From Chromohalobacter sp. 11-W (GTDB taxonomy: Bacteria; Pseudomonadota; Gammaproteobacteria; Pseudomonadales; Halomonadaceae), in the NCBI RefSeq assembly GCF_029889905.1, contig NZ_JARANZ010000007.1, positions 186,001 to 250,000 of the forward strand: a stretch of DNA of 64,000 nt, read 5' to 3'. The notes below the pieces were generated by a model, which was given only the letters and a program-made list of their open reading frames with translations, made no database searches and had not been told where the DNA came from. Positions 1 through 9,710 of this stretch are shown in pieces; position 1 is the stretch's first letter, and the number at the start of each line of letters is the position of its first letter. Both the position numbers and the translations under genes were made by a program.

Positions 1-740
1 ATATCGCGGACCGGATGATCGGCCAGCAGGCCCTCGAGTTCTTCGCGACGTGCCGGGGACGCCGCCGGCACGATCACTTGCAGAGCGGGGATGCGTTCGC
101 GCAACCAGGCGACGCTATCCAGAAACGTGGGCCCCAAAAAGCGGATCTCGTTACCGCGTGAACCTGGCAACAACGCCAGCAACGGGGCCGTGGATGAGAG
201 CCCCAGTGACGCGCGTGCCGCCTGGCGATCGTTGACCAGCGGCAATTCATCGGCCAGCGGATGCCCGACGAAGGCCACCGGTACATCATGGCGCGCGTAG
301 AAAGCCGCCTCGAAAGGCAAAAAGGTGAGCATGGCATCGACCGACTGGGCAATGCTCTTCACTCGCCCCTGGCGCCACGCCCAGACCGAGGGGCTGACGT
401 AATGCGCGGTGGGGATGCCGGTGACACGCAATTGACGCTCGAGCCCCAGGTTGAAGTCGGGCGCATCGATGCCGATCATCGCGTCCGGCTGCCACGCCAG
501 GGCGTCACGCCGCAAATGACGCCGAACCTTGATCAGGCCAGGCAGGTGCTTGAGCACCTCGACCAGCCCCATGACCGATAGCGTCTCCAGCGGGTACAGC
601 GAGTGCAAGCCTTCGGCGAGCATGCGTGGACCGCCGATACCGCGAAACTCGGCGTCGGGATAGCGACGCTTCAGCGCCTGCATCAAGCCGGCGCCGAGGA
701 TATCGCCCGACAGCTCTCCCGCGACCAGGTAGATACGCAT
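1..740 (-). CDS. lpxB: Lipid-A-disaccharide synthase LpxB (partial, C-terminus off window)
   Basis: Glycosyltransferase that joins UDP-2,3-diacylglucosamine to lipid X to form the lipid A disaccharide at the inner membrane. Reading the minus strand from the ATG at 740 gives [20 protein letters not shown], the typical LpxB N-terminus, followed by GIGGPRM and later VSPSVWAWR, both family motifs. The frame stays open to base 1, so about 246 residues are present and the C-terminal third is missing. It begins 12 bp after the lpxA stop and is the last gene of the lpxD-fabZ-lpxA-lpxB run seen here. Very likely cotranscribed with lpxA. Confidence 0.95.
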   Translation of the reverse strand, partial: MRIYLVAGELSGDILGAGLMQALKRRYPDAEFRGIGGPRMLAEGLHSLYPLETLSVMGLVEVLKHLPGLIKVRRHLRRDALAWQPDAMIGIDAPDFNLGLERQLRVTGIPTAHYVSPSVWAWRQGRVKSIAQSVDAMLTFLPFEAAFYARHDVPVAFVGHPLADELPLVNDRQAARASLGLSSTAPLLALLPGSRGNEIRFLGPTFLDSVAWLRERIPALQVIVPAASPARREELEGLLADHPVRD

Positions 741-752
741 GACGTGCCTCGT

Positions 753-1520
753 TCAGCGCGTGATGCCGCGCTGGGAATCCTTCAGCGACGCCAGGAACGT
801 CGCGACTTCCGGGCCTTCGAAATCGTTCGCGAGACGCTCCAGCGCTTGCTCCATGGTCAGTCCCTGGCGATAGACGGTACGGTAAGCTTCTCCCAGCGCT
901 CGCAGGGCCTCGCGCGAGAAACCGCGGCGCTTGAGCCCCACCAGGTTGAGCCCGTGCGTCTGCGCAGGGTTGCCATTGACGATGACGTAGGCCGGAACAT
1001 CCTTGGTGATGATCGACCCTCCACCGCACATGGCATGGGTACCGATATGGCAAAACTGATGGATCGCCGAGAGACCACCCAGAATAGCGTGATCGCCGAT
1101 GGTGACATGCCCGGCCAAGGTCGCCTGGTTGGCGAGAATGCAATCATCACCGATGACGCAGTCGTGTCCGACATGCGCATAGGCCATAAAAAGATTGCGC
1201 GAGCCGATAATAGTTGCTTCTTTGTCCTGCACTGTACCGCGATGCAGGGTAACGCCTTCGCGCACGACATTGTCGTCGCCCATCTCCAGGCGCGTGGGTT
1301 CTCCGGCGTACTTCTTGTCCTGACAGTCCTCGCCGACGGAGGCGAACTGGAAGATCCGATTGCGCTTCCCCAGGCGCGTGGGCCCCTTGAGCACCACGTG
1401 CGGACCGATCACCGTGCCGTCCCCGATTTCCACTTCGGGGCCAATCACGCAGAACGGGCCGATGTCGACGTCATCGGACACACGCGCACTGGGGTCGACG
1501 ATGGCGGTGGGATGAATCAA
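753..1520 (-). CDS. lpxA: Acyl-ACP--UDP-N-acetylglucosamine O-acyltransferase LpxA
   Basis: First enzyme of lipid A synthesis: transfers a 3-hydroxyacyl chain from ACP to UDP-GlcNAc in the cytoplasm. The 255-residue product is a left-handed beta helix of hexapeptide repeats. The segment [10 protein letters not shown] carries the expected catalytic His (about residue 119; H125 in E. coli), and [20 protein letters not shown] and GLKRRGFSR match the family. The start codon is TTG (bases 1520-1518); it overlaps the fabZ stop by 4 nt (TTGA), indicating translational coupling. The N-terminus [10 protein letters not shown] fits other LpxA proteins, so the TTG start is credible. Confidence 0.96.
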   Translation of the reverse strand: MIHPTAIVDPSARVSDDVDIGPFCVIGPEVEIGDGTVIGPHVVLKGPTRLGKRNRIFQFASVGEDCQDKKYAGEPTRLEMGDDNVVREGVTLHRGTVQDKEATIIGSRNLFMAYAHVGHDCVIGDDCILANQATLAGHVTIGDHAILGGLSAIHQFCHIGTHAMCGGGSIITKDVPAYVIVNGNPAQTHGLNLVGLKRRGFSREALRALGEAYRTVYRQGLTMEQALERLANDFEGPEVATFLASLKDSQRGITR

Positions 1521-1960
1521 GCGACTTTCCTCTCGGCACAGATGATCTCGGCTTCGCAGGCTAGCTCGCCGTCGACCGTAGCACGACAGGCGAATTTCCA
1601 GATCCCGCGCTTGCCCTTGATGACGTTGGCTTCCAGGCGCAGTTGATCGCCCGGCATCACCGGACGCTTGAAGCGCACGTTATCGCTTCCTACAAGATAA
1701 TAGACATAACCGTCGGCGGGCATTTTGTTGACGGTCTTGAAACCCAGGATACCGCATGCCTGAGCCATGGCCTCGATGATCAACACGCCGGGCATGATCG
1801 GATGATGCGGGAAATGCCCATTGAAAAATGGCTCGTTGATGCTGACATTCTTGTTGGCGACGATCGACTCGCCGACCGTGATCTCCATGACGCGATCCAC
1901 CAGCAAGAACGGATAACGATGCGGTAGATACTCACGGATCTCGTTGATGTCCATTACCAT
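1517..1960 (-). CDS. fabZ: 3-hydroxyacyl-[ACP] dehydratase FabZ
   Basis: Hot-dog fold dehydratase of type II fatty acid synthesis that converts 3-hydroxyacyl-ACP to trans-2-enoyl-ACP. It uses the same 3-hydroxyacyl-ACP pool as LpxA and LpxD, which explains its place between them. The 147-residue product has the motif [20 protein letters not shown], with the catalytic pair at about His49 and Glu63. An in-frame ATG two codons downstream ([13 protein letters not shown]) is an alternative start. The stop overlaps the lpxA TTG start. Confidence 0.96.
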   Translation of the reverse strand: MVMDINEIREYLPHRYPFLLVDRVMEITVGESIVANKNVSINEPFFNGHFPHHPIMPGVLIIEAMAQACGILGFKTVNKMPADGYVYYLVGSDNVRFKRPVMPGDQLRLEANVIKGKRGIWKFACRATVDGELACEAEIICAERKVA

Positions 1961-1984
1961 CGATACAACCTCTGAAATAACGAA

Positions 1985-2007
1985 GTGCCTGCCATGAAGG
2001 CAGGCAC
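1985..2007 (-). other. Intergenic hairpin between lpxD and fabZ
   Basis: Perfect 9-bp inverted repeat GTGCCTGCC / GGCAGGCAC with a 5-nt loop, in the 114-bp gap between lpxD and fabZ. On the coding strand it is followed by TTCGTTATTT rather than a clean T-run. It may be a partial terminator or an RNA processing/stability stem that sets the lpxD:fabZ ratio. Function is inferred only. Confidence 0.5.
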
Positions 2008-2074
2008 ACGAGGACGGAGTACTCCGCCTATCTGGGTGGGCTAGGATTATACAGATCCGCCTCGCTAGCAGCCA

Positions 2075-3124
2075 TCAGCCTTGGGCAGCGTCCGAGGCAT
2101 CCCGCTCCAGACGCGCCAGACGCTTGGCAAGCTCGTCGAGTTGCTTGAAGCGCACCGCGTTCTTGCGCCACAAGCCATTGGGCATGGCGCCCGTTCCCGA
2201 GGAATACACCCCGGGCTCGTGGATGGAGTTGGTGACAAGACTCATACCGGTAACCTGAACGCCATCGCAAATCGTCAGGTGCCCCGAGAGACCCACGCCG
2301 CCACCCAGCATGCAGTGGCGTCCGACGCGCGTCGAGCCCGCGATACCCACGCAACCCGCCAGGGCGCTATGGTCGCCGACCTGCACGTTGTGCGCGATCT
2401 GCACCTGGCTGTCGATCTTGACGTCATCGCCGATCAACGTGTCGCCCAAGGCGCCGCGGTCAATGCTAGAGCAGCTACCGATTTCGACGTCATCGCCCAC
2501 GATGACGCCACCCAACTGCGCAATCTTGTGCCAGCCTTGTCCATCATGAGCGAAACCGAAGCCATCGGCACCCACCACACAACCGCTGTGCAAGATGGCA
2601 CGCCGCCCGACGCTCACGCCGTGGTAGACGGTGACATTGGCATGCAGGCGAGAGTCGGCGCCGATTTCGCTGTGAGCGCCGATGATGCTACCGGCACCGA
2701 TCACGCAGCCATCACCGATGACCGCGCCGGCTTCGATCACGCACTGTGGGCCGACCGAGACGCGGGCCCCAAGGCACGCGCTCTCGGCGACCACCGCACT
2801 GGGATGAACGCCTTCCGGCGCCTGCCCCGCCAGCGGATCGAACAGCCTCGAGAGCCCGGCGTAACCGAGATAGGGGTTGTCGAGTTCGAGCCGCGCGCAA
2901 GGCACCTCGGCGCCATAGGCGGGATGCACCAACACGGCGGCTGCACGCGTTTCGGGCAAGTATTTGAGATAGGTCTTGTTGGCCAGGAACGTAATGTCGT
3001 TCGGGCCCGCATCAAGCAAAGTAGCCAGGCCGGTGACACGGTGATCGCTATCGCCGACCAAGCGGGCCTTGAGACGTTCGGCCAGTTCACCGAGCGTGAA
3101 GGCGCAAGGAGTAAGGGTCTTCAT
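2075..3124 (-). CDS. lpxD: UDP-3-O-(3-hydroxyacyl)glucosamine N-acyltransferase LpxD
   Basis: Third committed step of lipid A synthesis: N-acylates UDP-3-O-acyl-glucosamine from 3-hydroxyacyl-ACP. The 349-residue protein has the N-terminal uridine-binding domain (FTLGELAERLKARLVGD), then hexapeptide repeats forming a beta helix. QVQIAHNVQVGDHSALAG contains the expected catalytic His, and GVHPSAVV and VGADGFGF are family signatures. A short C-terminal helix (LDELAKRLARLERD) closes the protein. It lies 49 bp downstream of skp, as in many gammaproteobacteria. Confidence 0.96.
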   Translation of the reverse strand: MKTLTPCAFTLGELAERLKARLVGDSDHRVTGLATLLDAGPNDITFLANKTYLKYLPETRAAAVLVHPAYGAEVPCARLELDNPYLGYAGLSRLFDPLAGQAPEGVHPSAVVAESACLGARVSVGPQCVIEAGAVIGDGCVIGAGSIIGAHSEIGADSRLHANVTVYHGVSVGRRAILHSGCVVGADGFGFAHDGQGWHKIAQLGGVIVGDDVEIGSCSSIDRGALGDTLIGDDVKIDSQVQIAHNVQVGDHSALAGCVGIAGSTRVGRHCMLGGGVGLSGHLTICDGVQVTGMSLVTNSIHEPGVYSSGTGAMPNGLWRKNAVRFKQLDELAKRLARLERDASDAAQG

Positions 3125-3173
3125 GTGCGCTTGGAACCGCTAACCATGGGGCGCTGTCGGCGCCCCCATGGGC

Positions 3174-3677
3174 TCAGTTGAGCGAGTTAAAGATGCGGGT
3201 GACTTCCTCGGTGACGTCGAGGCCATCCTCTGAATATACCACCGCATCACGATCCACCACGAGGTCCAGGTCATGCCGCTCGACGACCTGTTCGATGGCG
3301 CGATCGAGCTTGGGCTTGGCCGACTGCATGAAGGATTGTTCCTTTTTCTGTTGCATTCTTTGAATCTGCTGACGCAACTGCTGGAACTCGGACCCCTTGG
3401 CACGCAACTCCTGTTGCGCGTTAGTGCGCTCAGAATCGGACATCACCGCGCCATCCTGCTGAAGCTTCTGTTGCAACTGCTGCAGTTCCTGGCTAAGTGA
3501 CTCGGCGCGCTGCTTCTTGCTGCCGATCTGATTCTTGAGCTCGTTCATCGAGCGCTGGGCGGCGTCCGAATTCAGCAACGCTTGACGCCAGTCGATAACG
3601 CCAACCTCGTTCGCCATCGCCGGCATGGACAGCACACTCATCACCCCAAGACATAGGGCACCCGTCAATTTGCGCAT
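3174..3677 (-). CDS. skp: Periplasmic chaperone Skp/OmpH
   Basis: Trimeric periplasmic chaperone that holds unfolded outer membrane proteins on their way to the Bam complex. The start at 3677 (MRKLTGALCLGVM) was chosen because it follows a good GGAGAGGG ribosome site; the frame is open 10 codons further upstream. Predicted signal peptide of about 22 residues ends AMA-NE, followed by VGVIDWRQALLNS and a long Gln/Lys-rich coiled-coil section (about residues 45-130). The mature length of about 145 residues is normal for the family. Lies directly behind bamA, its functional partner. Confidence 0.93.
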   Translation of the reverse strand: MRKLTGALCLGVMSVLSMPAMANEVGVIDWRQALLNSDAAQRSMNELKNQIGSKKQRAESLSQELQQLQQKLQQDGAVMSDSERTNAQQELRAKGSEFQQLRQQIQRMQQKKEQSFMQSAKPKLDRAIEQVVERHDLDLVVDRDAVVYSEDGLDVTEEVTRIFNSLN

Positions 3678-3711
3678 CACACCCTCTCCTTGATTCGTTA
3701 TGGTCACTCGA

Positions 3712-3732
3712 TGCGGCGGTCACGCCGCCGCA
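3712..3732 (-). other. Hairpin in the bamA-skp gap
   Basis: Inverted repeat TGCGGCGG / CCGCCGCA (8 bp, loop of 5) in the 84-bp gap between bamA and skp. There is no T-run on the coding strand, so it is more likely an attenuating or mRNA-stabilising stem than a full terminator. It may help raise or lower skp relative to bamA; this is inference. Confidence 0.4.
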
Positions 3733-3761
3733 CCTGGCGCATGACGCTGCGTCAACCTGCT

Positions 3762-6098
3762 TTAGAAGGTCTGACCCAGCGAGAACTGAAAGACCTGAGT
3801 ATCGTCGCCGTCTTCGTCGCTGAGCGGCTTAGCGACACTAAAGGTCAACGGCCCGACAGGGGTCAACCAGGAAAGTCCCAGCCCGACGCTATAGCGCAAG
3901 TCCCCCATATCCACGCCACTGCTGCAGCTAGAACTCGTACCCTCCGGCACATCGTAGCAATCGGTCAGGTAGGTGTTACCAGCATCGAAGAACACGCTGG
4001 TCTGCAGCGAGCGGCGATCCTCGACCCAGGGGAATGGATAGATCAACTCGGCCGAGCCTTCGACGAGCACGTTGCCCCCCAGGGTATCGTCATCCCCGTC
4101 ATTACGCGGCGTGGTATTCGGTCCCAGCGTATTGCTGGAGAAGCCGCGCACCGAACCTAGGCCACCCGCATAGAAGTTCTCGTAGAACGGGTAGGCATCG
4201 TCACCGACGGTGTTCGCATAGCCAATGTTGGTGCTGAATTTCAGTGACCACTCGGGACGAAACTCAAACAGCTTCTTGCCTTCGTAGCGCGTCTTGTAGT
4301 ACTGCGTATCGCTCCCCGGCACTGCGGTCTCCAACGACAGCTTCTGATAGCTGCCGTCGGTGGGCATGATGCCGCGATTGAGGTTGTTACGCGTCCAACT
4401 GGCGGTGAGCTTGTAGTTCAGGAAGTCGTCGCCCTCGTCTTCCGTGTACTGGATGATTTCGGCCGGCGTATCGCGATAGGTATCGAGCGACAGGTCCTCG
4501 ACGCCGACACCGAAGTTGAGGCGCGACAGGTCGTTGATCGGATACCCGAAATTGATGCTGCCCCCGATGGCATCCGAGGAATAGGTCGAGATGTCATCGA
4601 AGTCTTCGTAATTGGTCTCGCGATAATAGAGATTATAACCGCGCGAGATGCCGTCCAGCGTCCAGTAGGGATCGGTGTAGCCAAAGTTGAGATTGGTGAA
4701 GTAATCACCTTTCTGCGCATTGACGTTGACACGGTTACCGGTACCCAGGAAGTTGCTCTGAGACAGCGACGCCCCGTAGATGACCCCGGCGCTTTGCGAA
4801 TACCCCAGGCTGGCCGAGACCGAGCCGGACGGCTGCTCCTCGACGTTGTAGGTCACGTCGAGCTGGTCGGGCTCATCGGAGACGGGGCGCGTTTCGACGT
4901 CGACCGAGCGGAAGAAGCCCAGACGCTGCAGGCGCTCGCGGGATTGACTGATCTGATCGGTGGAAGCCGGCGCACCTTCCATCTGAACCATCTCGCGACG
5001 CAGCACTTCGTCTTGGGTCGTGGTATTACCCTCGAAGTTGATGCGCCGCACATAGGCACGCCGCCCCGGTTCGACCTGAAAGGTGACGTCCACGGTATCG
5101 CCGTCGGCATCGACCTCGGGCACGCTATTGATCTCGGCGAAGGCGAACCCTTCGGCACCGAGACGCTTGCGCAAGGCCTCGGCGGACTCGGTCATCGCGC
5201 TTTCCGAGTAATACTCGCCGGGTTCGGCGCTCACCAGCTCACGCGCTTCGCTTTCGCCGATCTTGAGATCGCCCGCAAAACGAATTTCGTCGAGCTTGTA
5301 GCGCTTGCCTTCATCGACGTTGATGGTGATGAAGATATCGGACTTGTCAGGGCTGATCGACACTTGAGACGAGCTGATGTCGAAGTTGACGTAGCCGCGA
5401 TCCAGATAGAAGGAGCGTAGCGTCTCGAGATCGCCCGAGAGCTTGTCGCGAGAATATTCATCGTCTGAGAACCAGCCAAAGAACCATCCTGGCTTGTCTT
5501 CCAGCGCGAACAAGTCACGCAGGGTTTCGTCGTCGAAGTCTTGATTGCCGACGAAGTTGATCTGGTGAATCTTAGCGACCGCGCCCTCGTTGATGTCGAT
5601 ATCGACTTCGACGCGGTTGTTGTCGAGTTCCTCGACGCTGGTCTCGATATTGGCGCTATAGCGCCCTTGGGATTGATAAAGCCGCTCGAGCTCGCGCTGC
5701 ACCTCATCGAGCGTCGAGCGCTGCAACACCTGGCCTTCATCGAGCCCGGCTTCTTTCATACCCTTGCGAAGGTCCTCATCGGCCACCTGAGAGTTGCCGT
5801 TGAGCTCGATGCTGGCGATGGTGGGGCGCTCAACCACATTGACGATCAATACATCGCCGTCACGCGAAAGCTCAATGTCGTCGAACAGGCCCGTATCGAA
5901 CAGCTCCTGCGACGCCTCGGCCAATTCGCGGTCATCGACCTGGTCATGCGCACTGACGGGAAAGGCATTGAACACCGATGCCGGCGATACGCGCTGCAGC
6001 CCTTCCACGCGAATATCTGAAATCTCGAAGGAGGCCGCCGATGCCGCGGGAGTCGCGGACAGCAGCAGCACCGCCAATCCGATGGTCTTGATCTTCAT
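3762..6098 (-). CDS. bamA: Outer membrane protein assembly factor BamA
   Basis: Central, essential Omp85 component of the Bam complex, which inserts beta-barrel proteins into the outer membrane. Starting at MKIKTIGLAVLL (6098) gives 778 residues with a signal peptide ending near ASA-AS; an upstream in-frame ATG at 6134 would add 12 charged residues before the signal and is less likely. Five POTRA repeats occupy roughly residues 22-420 (the first begins FEISDIRVEGLQRVS) and a C-terminal beta barrel follows. The barrel contains VRGF, the conserved lid/L6 motif, and ends in Phe (FQFSLGQTF), as expected of a Bam substrate. Confidence 0.96.
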   Translation of the reverse strand: MKIKTIGLAVLLLSATPAASAASFEISDIRVEGLQRVSPASVFNAFPVSAHDQVDDRELAEASQELFDTGLFDDIELSRDGDVLIVNVVERPTIASIELNGNSQVADEDLRKGMKEAGLDEGQVLQRSTLDEVQRELERLYQSQGRYSANIETSVEELDNNRVEVDIDINEGAVAKIHQINFVGNQDFDDETLRDLFALEDKPGWFFGWFSDDEYSRDKLSGDLETLRSFYLDRGYVNFDISSSQVSISPDKSDIFITINVDEGKRYKLDEIRFAGDLKIGESEARELVSAEPGEYYSESAMTESAEALRKRLGAEGFAFAEINSVPEVDADGDTVDVTFQVEPGRRAYVRRINFEGNTTTQDEVLRREMVQMEGAPASTDQISQSRERLQRLGFFRSVDVETRPVSDEPDQLDVTYNVEEQPSGSVSASLGYSQSAGVIYGASLSQSNFLGTGNRVNVNAQKGDYFTNLNFGYTDPYWTLDGISRGYNLYYRETNYEDFDDISTYSSDAIGGSINFGYPINDLSRLNFGVGVEDLSLDTYRDTPAEIIQYTEDEGDDFLNYKLTASWTRNNLNRGIMPTDGSYQKLSLETAVPGSDTQYYKTRYEGKKLFEFRPEWSLKFSTNIGYANTVGDDAYPFYENFYAGGLGSVRGFSSNTLGPNTTPRNDGDDDTLGGNVLVEGSAELIYPFPWVEDRRSLQTSVFFDAGNTYLTDCYDVPEGTSSSCSSGVDMGDLRYSVGLGLSWLTPVGPLTFSVAKPLSDEDGDDTQVFQFSLGQTF

Positions 6099-6296
6099 GC
6101 AGTCGATTCGCTTTTCTCGAGTCCGCCCGCTCATGGAACAGGCACCTTATACATTTCCCTGGGTGACTGGCAAGGTCGTACCCCCACCTCGCAGTGACAC
6201 CCGGGTCGCTCATCCTTGCGGCCGATGACCGCTTACGACATGCCATTGATGGCCCACATTAAAGCCTGCTGGCGGGACGTCTCGCAACGACGCCCC

Positions 6297-7652
6297 CTAC
6301 AGACGCATCAAATCGAAATACAATGCCATCAACATCAACGAGCCCACCAAGGCGACACCGATACGCAACCCAAAAGCTTGCACCGCCTCGGGCACCGGAC
6401 GCCCTCGCACCGCTTCGATCAGGTAATAAACCAAGTGACCGCCATCGAGCACGGGAATCGGCAAGAGATTGAGAACCCCCAGGCTGATCGATAAATAGGC
6501 CAGGAAGCTGATGAAGCTTTCCACGCCATTACGCGCGGAATCACCCGCGATGCGTGCAATCGTCACCGGCCCCGACAGATTGGAGGGCGAGATCAGTCCT
6601 ACCAGCATCTTGCGGATCGAATCAATCGTCAGCAAGCTCATCTCGCCGGTCTTGCTCACCGCCTCACCGACGGCGTCCAGCGGCCCATACCGAATCTCGC
6701 GACGGTAACGCTCGGGCCATTCAGTGGTTTGCACCCCAACGCCGATGTAACCCATCGCCGTGCCGTCTTCCTGCTCACGCGTGGCCGGCGTCAACATCAA
6801 ATCGCGGCGCTCACCGTCACGCTCGACGCGCAGCGCAAGCGTCTTACCGGGGTTGTCACGCACACGCTCGACGAATGCCATCCAATCCTCGACGACAGCA
6901 CCATCGACGCTGACGATGCGATCACCGCTCTGCAGCCCAGCTTGCTGGGCACGCCCGTCATCCAGTATCTCGCCCAGCACGGCGGGCAATTCGGGACGCC
7001 ACGGCGTCACCCCCAACGTGGCCAAGGGACGCGGCGGATCCTGACGGACCAGCCAGTCACTGACCGGTACACGATGACGCTCCGGCGAAGCCGTCTCGGA
7101 CGCACGCGTGGTGATCTCGAGCTCGCCATTGGCGCCAATGGCCGCCACCAACTTGAGATTGACCTCTCCCCAGGAAGGCGTGCGCTCCCCTTCGACGGCC
7201 ACGATCTCCTGTCCGGACTGCAAGCCGCCTCGGGCGGCCGGCGAGTCTGCGGCAATGTCGCCGATCACCGGCGCCACCGTGGTCGTGCCATAGACGAACA
7301 GTGCCCAATAAGCGACGAAGGCGAGCAGAAAGTTGGCGACGGGACCGGCGGAGACGATAGCGATGCGCGCCCAGACACTCTTGCGATTGAATGCCTGCGC
7401 TTGCTCCTCCGGCGCCACCGGCCCCTCACGCTCGTCGAGCATCTTGACGTAGCCACCCAACGGTATCGCAGCCACGGCGAACTCCGTGCCATGGCGGTCG
7501 ACGCGCGACCATAGCGGCTTGCCGAAGCCTACCGAAAAACGCAGCACCTTGACGCCACAACGCCGCGCGACCCAGAAGTGTCCGTACTCGTGGAAGGTGA
7601 TCAACAATCCCAGCACCACGATGACCGCCAGCAGATTCTCAATCACGCCCAT
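6297..7652 (-). CDS. rseP: Intramembrane site-2 zinc protease RseP
   Basis: Inner-membrane metalloprotease that cuts anti-sigma factor RseA after DegS, releasing sigma E in the envelope stress response; it also clears remnant signal peptides. The 451-residue product has HEYGH (residues 21-25), the HExxH zinc motif in TM1, followed by two periplasmic PDZ domains and the second motif NLLPIPVLDGGH carrying the third ligand Asp. C-terminal membrane segments follow. It sits between dxr and bamA, the usual order; the 198-bp gap before bamA may carry a separate bamA promoter, but I could not pick one out with confidence. Confidence 0.96.
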   Translation of the reverse strand: MGVIENLLAVIVVLGLLITFHEYGHFWVARRCGVKVLRFSVGFGKPLWSRVDRHGTEFAVAAIPLGGYVKMLDEREGPVAPEEQAQAFNRKSVWARIAIVSAGPVANFLLAFVAYWALFVYGTTTVAPVIGDIAADSPAARGGLQSGQEIVAVEGERTPSWGEVNLKLVAAIGANGELEITTRASETASPERHRVPVSDWLVRQDPPRPLATLGVTPWRPELPAVLGEILDDGRAQQAGLQSGDRIVSVDGAVVEDWMAFVERVRDNPGKTLALRVERDGERRDLMLTPATREQEDGTAMGYIGVGVQTTEWPERYRREIRYGPLDAVGEAVSKTGEMSLLTIDSIRKMLVGLISPSNLSGPVTIARIAGDSARNGVESFISFLAYLSISLGVLNLLPIPVLDGGHLVYYLIEAVRGRPVPEAVQAFGLRIGVALVGSLMLMALYFDLMRL

Positions 7653-7692
7653 GGGGGTCGCCCTCCTTCCTGCGGCTTGCCAAGCTCGCGCA

Positions 7693-8898
7693 TCATGACG
7701 TGAACCGCGTCAATTGCCGCTCGGCCTCGCGCCGCGCCACCTCGTCCGCAGCCAGCACCGCGCTCAATTCATGCGCCGAATGAACCTCGCAAGCCTCGCA
7801 GACCGCCGCCACGAGACGAGGAATATCCGCGAACCCTAGCCGTGCGTCGAGAAACGCCTCCACCGCCACTTCATTGGCGGCATTGAGCGTCGCCGGCGCA
7901 GTACCGCCCGCCGCCATCGCCTCGCGGGCGAGACGCAGACAAGGGAAGCGTGCTTCATCGGGCGCCTCGAAATCGAGCCGCGCCACCTGAAACAGGTCCA
8001 GCGGCGCCACGCCGGCATCGATGCGCTCGGGCCACGCCAGCCCATAGGCGATCGGCGTACGCATATCGGGATTGCCCAACTGCGCGATCACCGAGCCGTC
8101 ACTATAGGCAGCCATGGAGTGAACGACGCTTTGCGGATGCACCACGACCTGGACCTGGTCCGCACGCGCATCGAACAACCAGCATGCTTCGATCAGCTCG
8201 AGTCCCTTGTTCATCAGGGTGGCGCTATCCACCGAAATCTTGCGCCCCATCGACCAGTTGGGATGCGCGCACGCCTGCTCCGGCGTCACCGCTTTCAGTT
8301 GCGCCTGGGACCAGTCACGAAAGGGCCCCCCGGAAGCGGTCAGCAATAACTGGGTCACGCCATGCCGCGCCAACCCACCACGGTGCTCGGTGGGTAGACA
8401 CTGATAAATGGCATTATGTTCAGAATCGATGGGCAACAATACCGCACCATGCTGTTCGACGGCGTCCATGAACAGCGCGCCGGACATCACCAGAGCTTCC
8501 TTGTTGGCGAGCAGCACGCGCTTGCCGGCACGCACCGCCGCCAACGTCGGCATCAAGCCGGCCGCGCCCATGATGGCGGCCATTACCACGTCGCTGTCGG
8601 CGCTTCCGGCAACCTCCGATAGCGCCGCCTCGCCGGCGCGCACCTGGGTATCGACATCGGCCTCAGCGAGAGCATCGCGCAACCAGGCGGCGTCGCGCTC
8701 CTCGCCGAGCACCGCGACCTCGGGGCGATGAACCAGGCATTGATCGCGCAACGTTTCGCGCGAACGGTAGGCGGTCAAGGCATGCAGCCGATAACGTTGG
8801 GGATGACGGGCAATGACATCGAGGGTGCTCTTGCCGATGGAGCCGGTGGCTCCAAGCACGGTCACACGTTGTATCCGAGCGCAATCGGCATATTCCAT
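7693..8898 (-). CDS. dxr: 1-deoxy-D-xylulose-5-phosphate reductoisomerase
   Basis: Second enzyme of the MEP isoprenoid pathway: rearranges and reduces DXP to MEP with NADPH. The 401-residue protein has the nucleotide motif [12 protein letters not shown] near the N-terminus, [12 protein letters not shown], and [13 protein letters not shown], which includes metal/substrate ligands. The start at 8898 follows a GAGGTGA ribosome site. Lies 8 bp after the cdsA stop. Upstream uppS consumes the isoprenoid products, so the operon joins isoprenoid supply with envelope synthesis. Confidence 0.96.
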   Translation of the reverse strand: MEYADCARIQRVTVLGATGSIGKSTLDVIARHPQRYRLHALTAYRSRETLRDQCLVHRPEVAVLGEERDAAWLRDALAEADVDTQVRAGEAALSEVAGSADSDVVMAAIMGAAGLMPTLAAVRAGKRVLLANKEALVMSGALFMDAVEQHGAVLLPIDSEHNAIYQCLPTEHRGGLARHGVTQLLLTASGGPFRDWSQAQLKAVTPEQACAHPNWSMGRKISVDSATLMNKGLELIEACWLFDARADQVQVVVHPQSVVHSMAAYSDGSVIAQLGNPDMRTPIAYGLAWPERIDAGVAPLDLFQVARLDFEAPDEARFPCLRLAREAMAAGGTAPATLNAANEVAVEAFLDARLGFADIPRLVAAVCEACEVHSAHELSAVLAADEVARREAERQLTRFTS

Positions 8899-8906
8899 GC
8901 GTCACC

Positions 8907-9710
8907 TCAGCCCAACCATGGGCGCAACAATACGAAAAGCGGAATCGCGGCGGTCAAGCTGTCGATGCGATCGAGCACACCGCCATGTCCGGGCAGCAAG
9001 TGGCTCGAATCCTTCAAGCCGCGTTGGCGCTTGAGCATGCTTTCGAACAAATCGCCCAGCACCGATATCAGCACTACCGGCAACGCCAGGACCATCAGCC
9101 ACAGCGCGTCACTGCCGGCCGCTCCCTGCCACTGCGCGAAGACCAGGGCCAGCACCGCCACCGCCGCCATACCGCCATAGACGCCTTCCCAGGACTTCCC
9201 GGGGCTAACGTGTACGGCCAGTTTGCGGCGCCCGAACGCACGCCCCGCGAAGTAGGCGCCGATATCCGCCACCCAGACCAACAACAGCACGAACAGCAGC
9301 CACGCCGCGCCGTCGCCGCGCAATTGAACGAAGCCGATCCAGCACGGTAGCAGCACCCACAGGCCCATGCTCAGACGCACCGCGCGACCTTGCCATTGCT
9401 CATGTTGCTGGGGATAGCGAACTACCCAATAGAGATTGGCCAGCCACCCCAGCATACCCAGCCACAAAAGCCAGGACTGGTGCACAGCACCACTCAGCCA
9501 TAGAAGAAGCATCGCCACGCCACAGACGGCGACAAAGGCAAGACGCGGCATCTGGCGCTCGAAACCGGCCAAGTTGGCCCACTCCCAGGCACCGATCAAT
9601 ACGATCGCGCCCGTGAACAAGGCAAAAGGGAGACCGGTAAGCCCAAACAAACCCAGCAGTGCCAATGGCGCCAGGACCAACGCAGTAAGAATACGTTGCC
9701 TAAGCACCAT
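8907..9710 (-). CDS. cdsA: Phosphatidate cytidylyltransferase CdsA
   Basis: Multi-pass inner-membrane enzyme forming CDP-diacylglycerol from phosphatidic acid and CTP, the branch point for all phospholipids. The frame is open far upstream, but the start chosen is the ATG at 9710 (MVLRQRILTALVLAP), preceded by GAGG and overlapping the uppS stop by 11 nt, giving 267 residues. About eight hydrophobic segments are visible. The family signature is present near the C-terminus as LKRQRGLKDSSHLLPGHGG followed by VLDRIDS. Confidence 0.95.
   Translation of the reverse strand: MVLRQRILTALVLAPLALLGLFGLTGLPFALFTGAIVLIGAWEWANLAGFERQMPRLAFVAVCGVAMLLLWLSGAVHQSWLLWLGMLGWLANLYWVVRYPQQHEQWQGRAVRLSMGLWVLLPCWIGFVQLRGDGAAWLLFVLLLVWVADIGAYFAGRAFGRRKLAVHVSPGKSWEGVYGGMAAVAVLALVFAQWQGAAGSDALWLMVLALPVVLISVLGDLFESMLKRQRGLKDSSHLLPGHGGVLDRIDSLTAAIPLFVLLRPWLG

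Noticed and set aside
603..1646. Long plus-strand open frame (347 codons) opposite lpxA
   Set aside because: Antisense shadow of lpxA in high-G+C DNA; no protein family features, whereas the minus strand encodes a clear LpxA.
2081..3181. 366-codon plus-strand frame opposite lpxD
   Set aside because: Shadow of lpxD; composition is that of a reverse-complement frame and no motif is seen.
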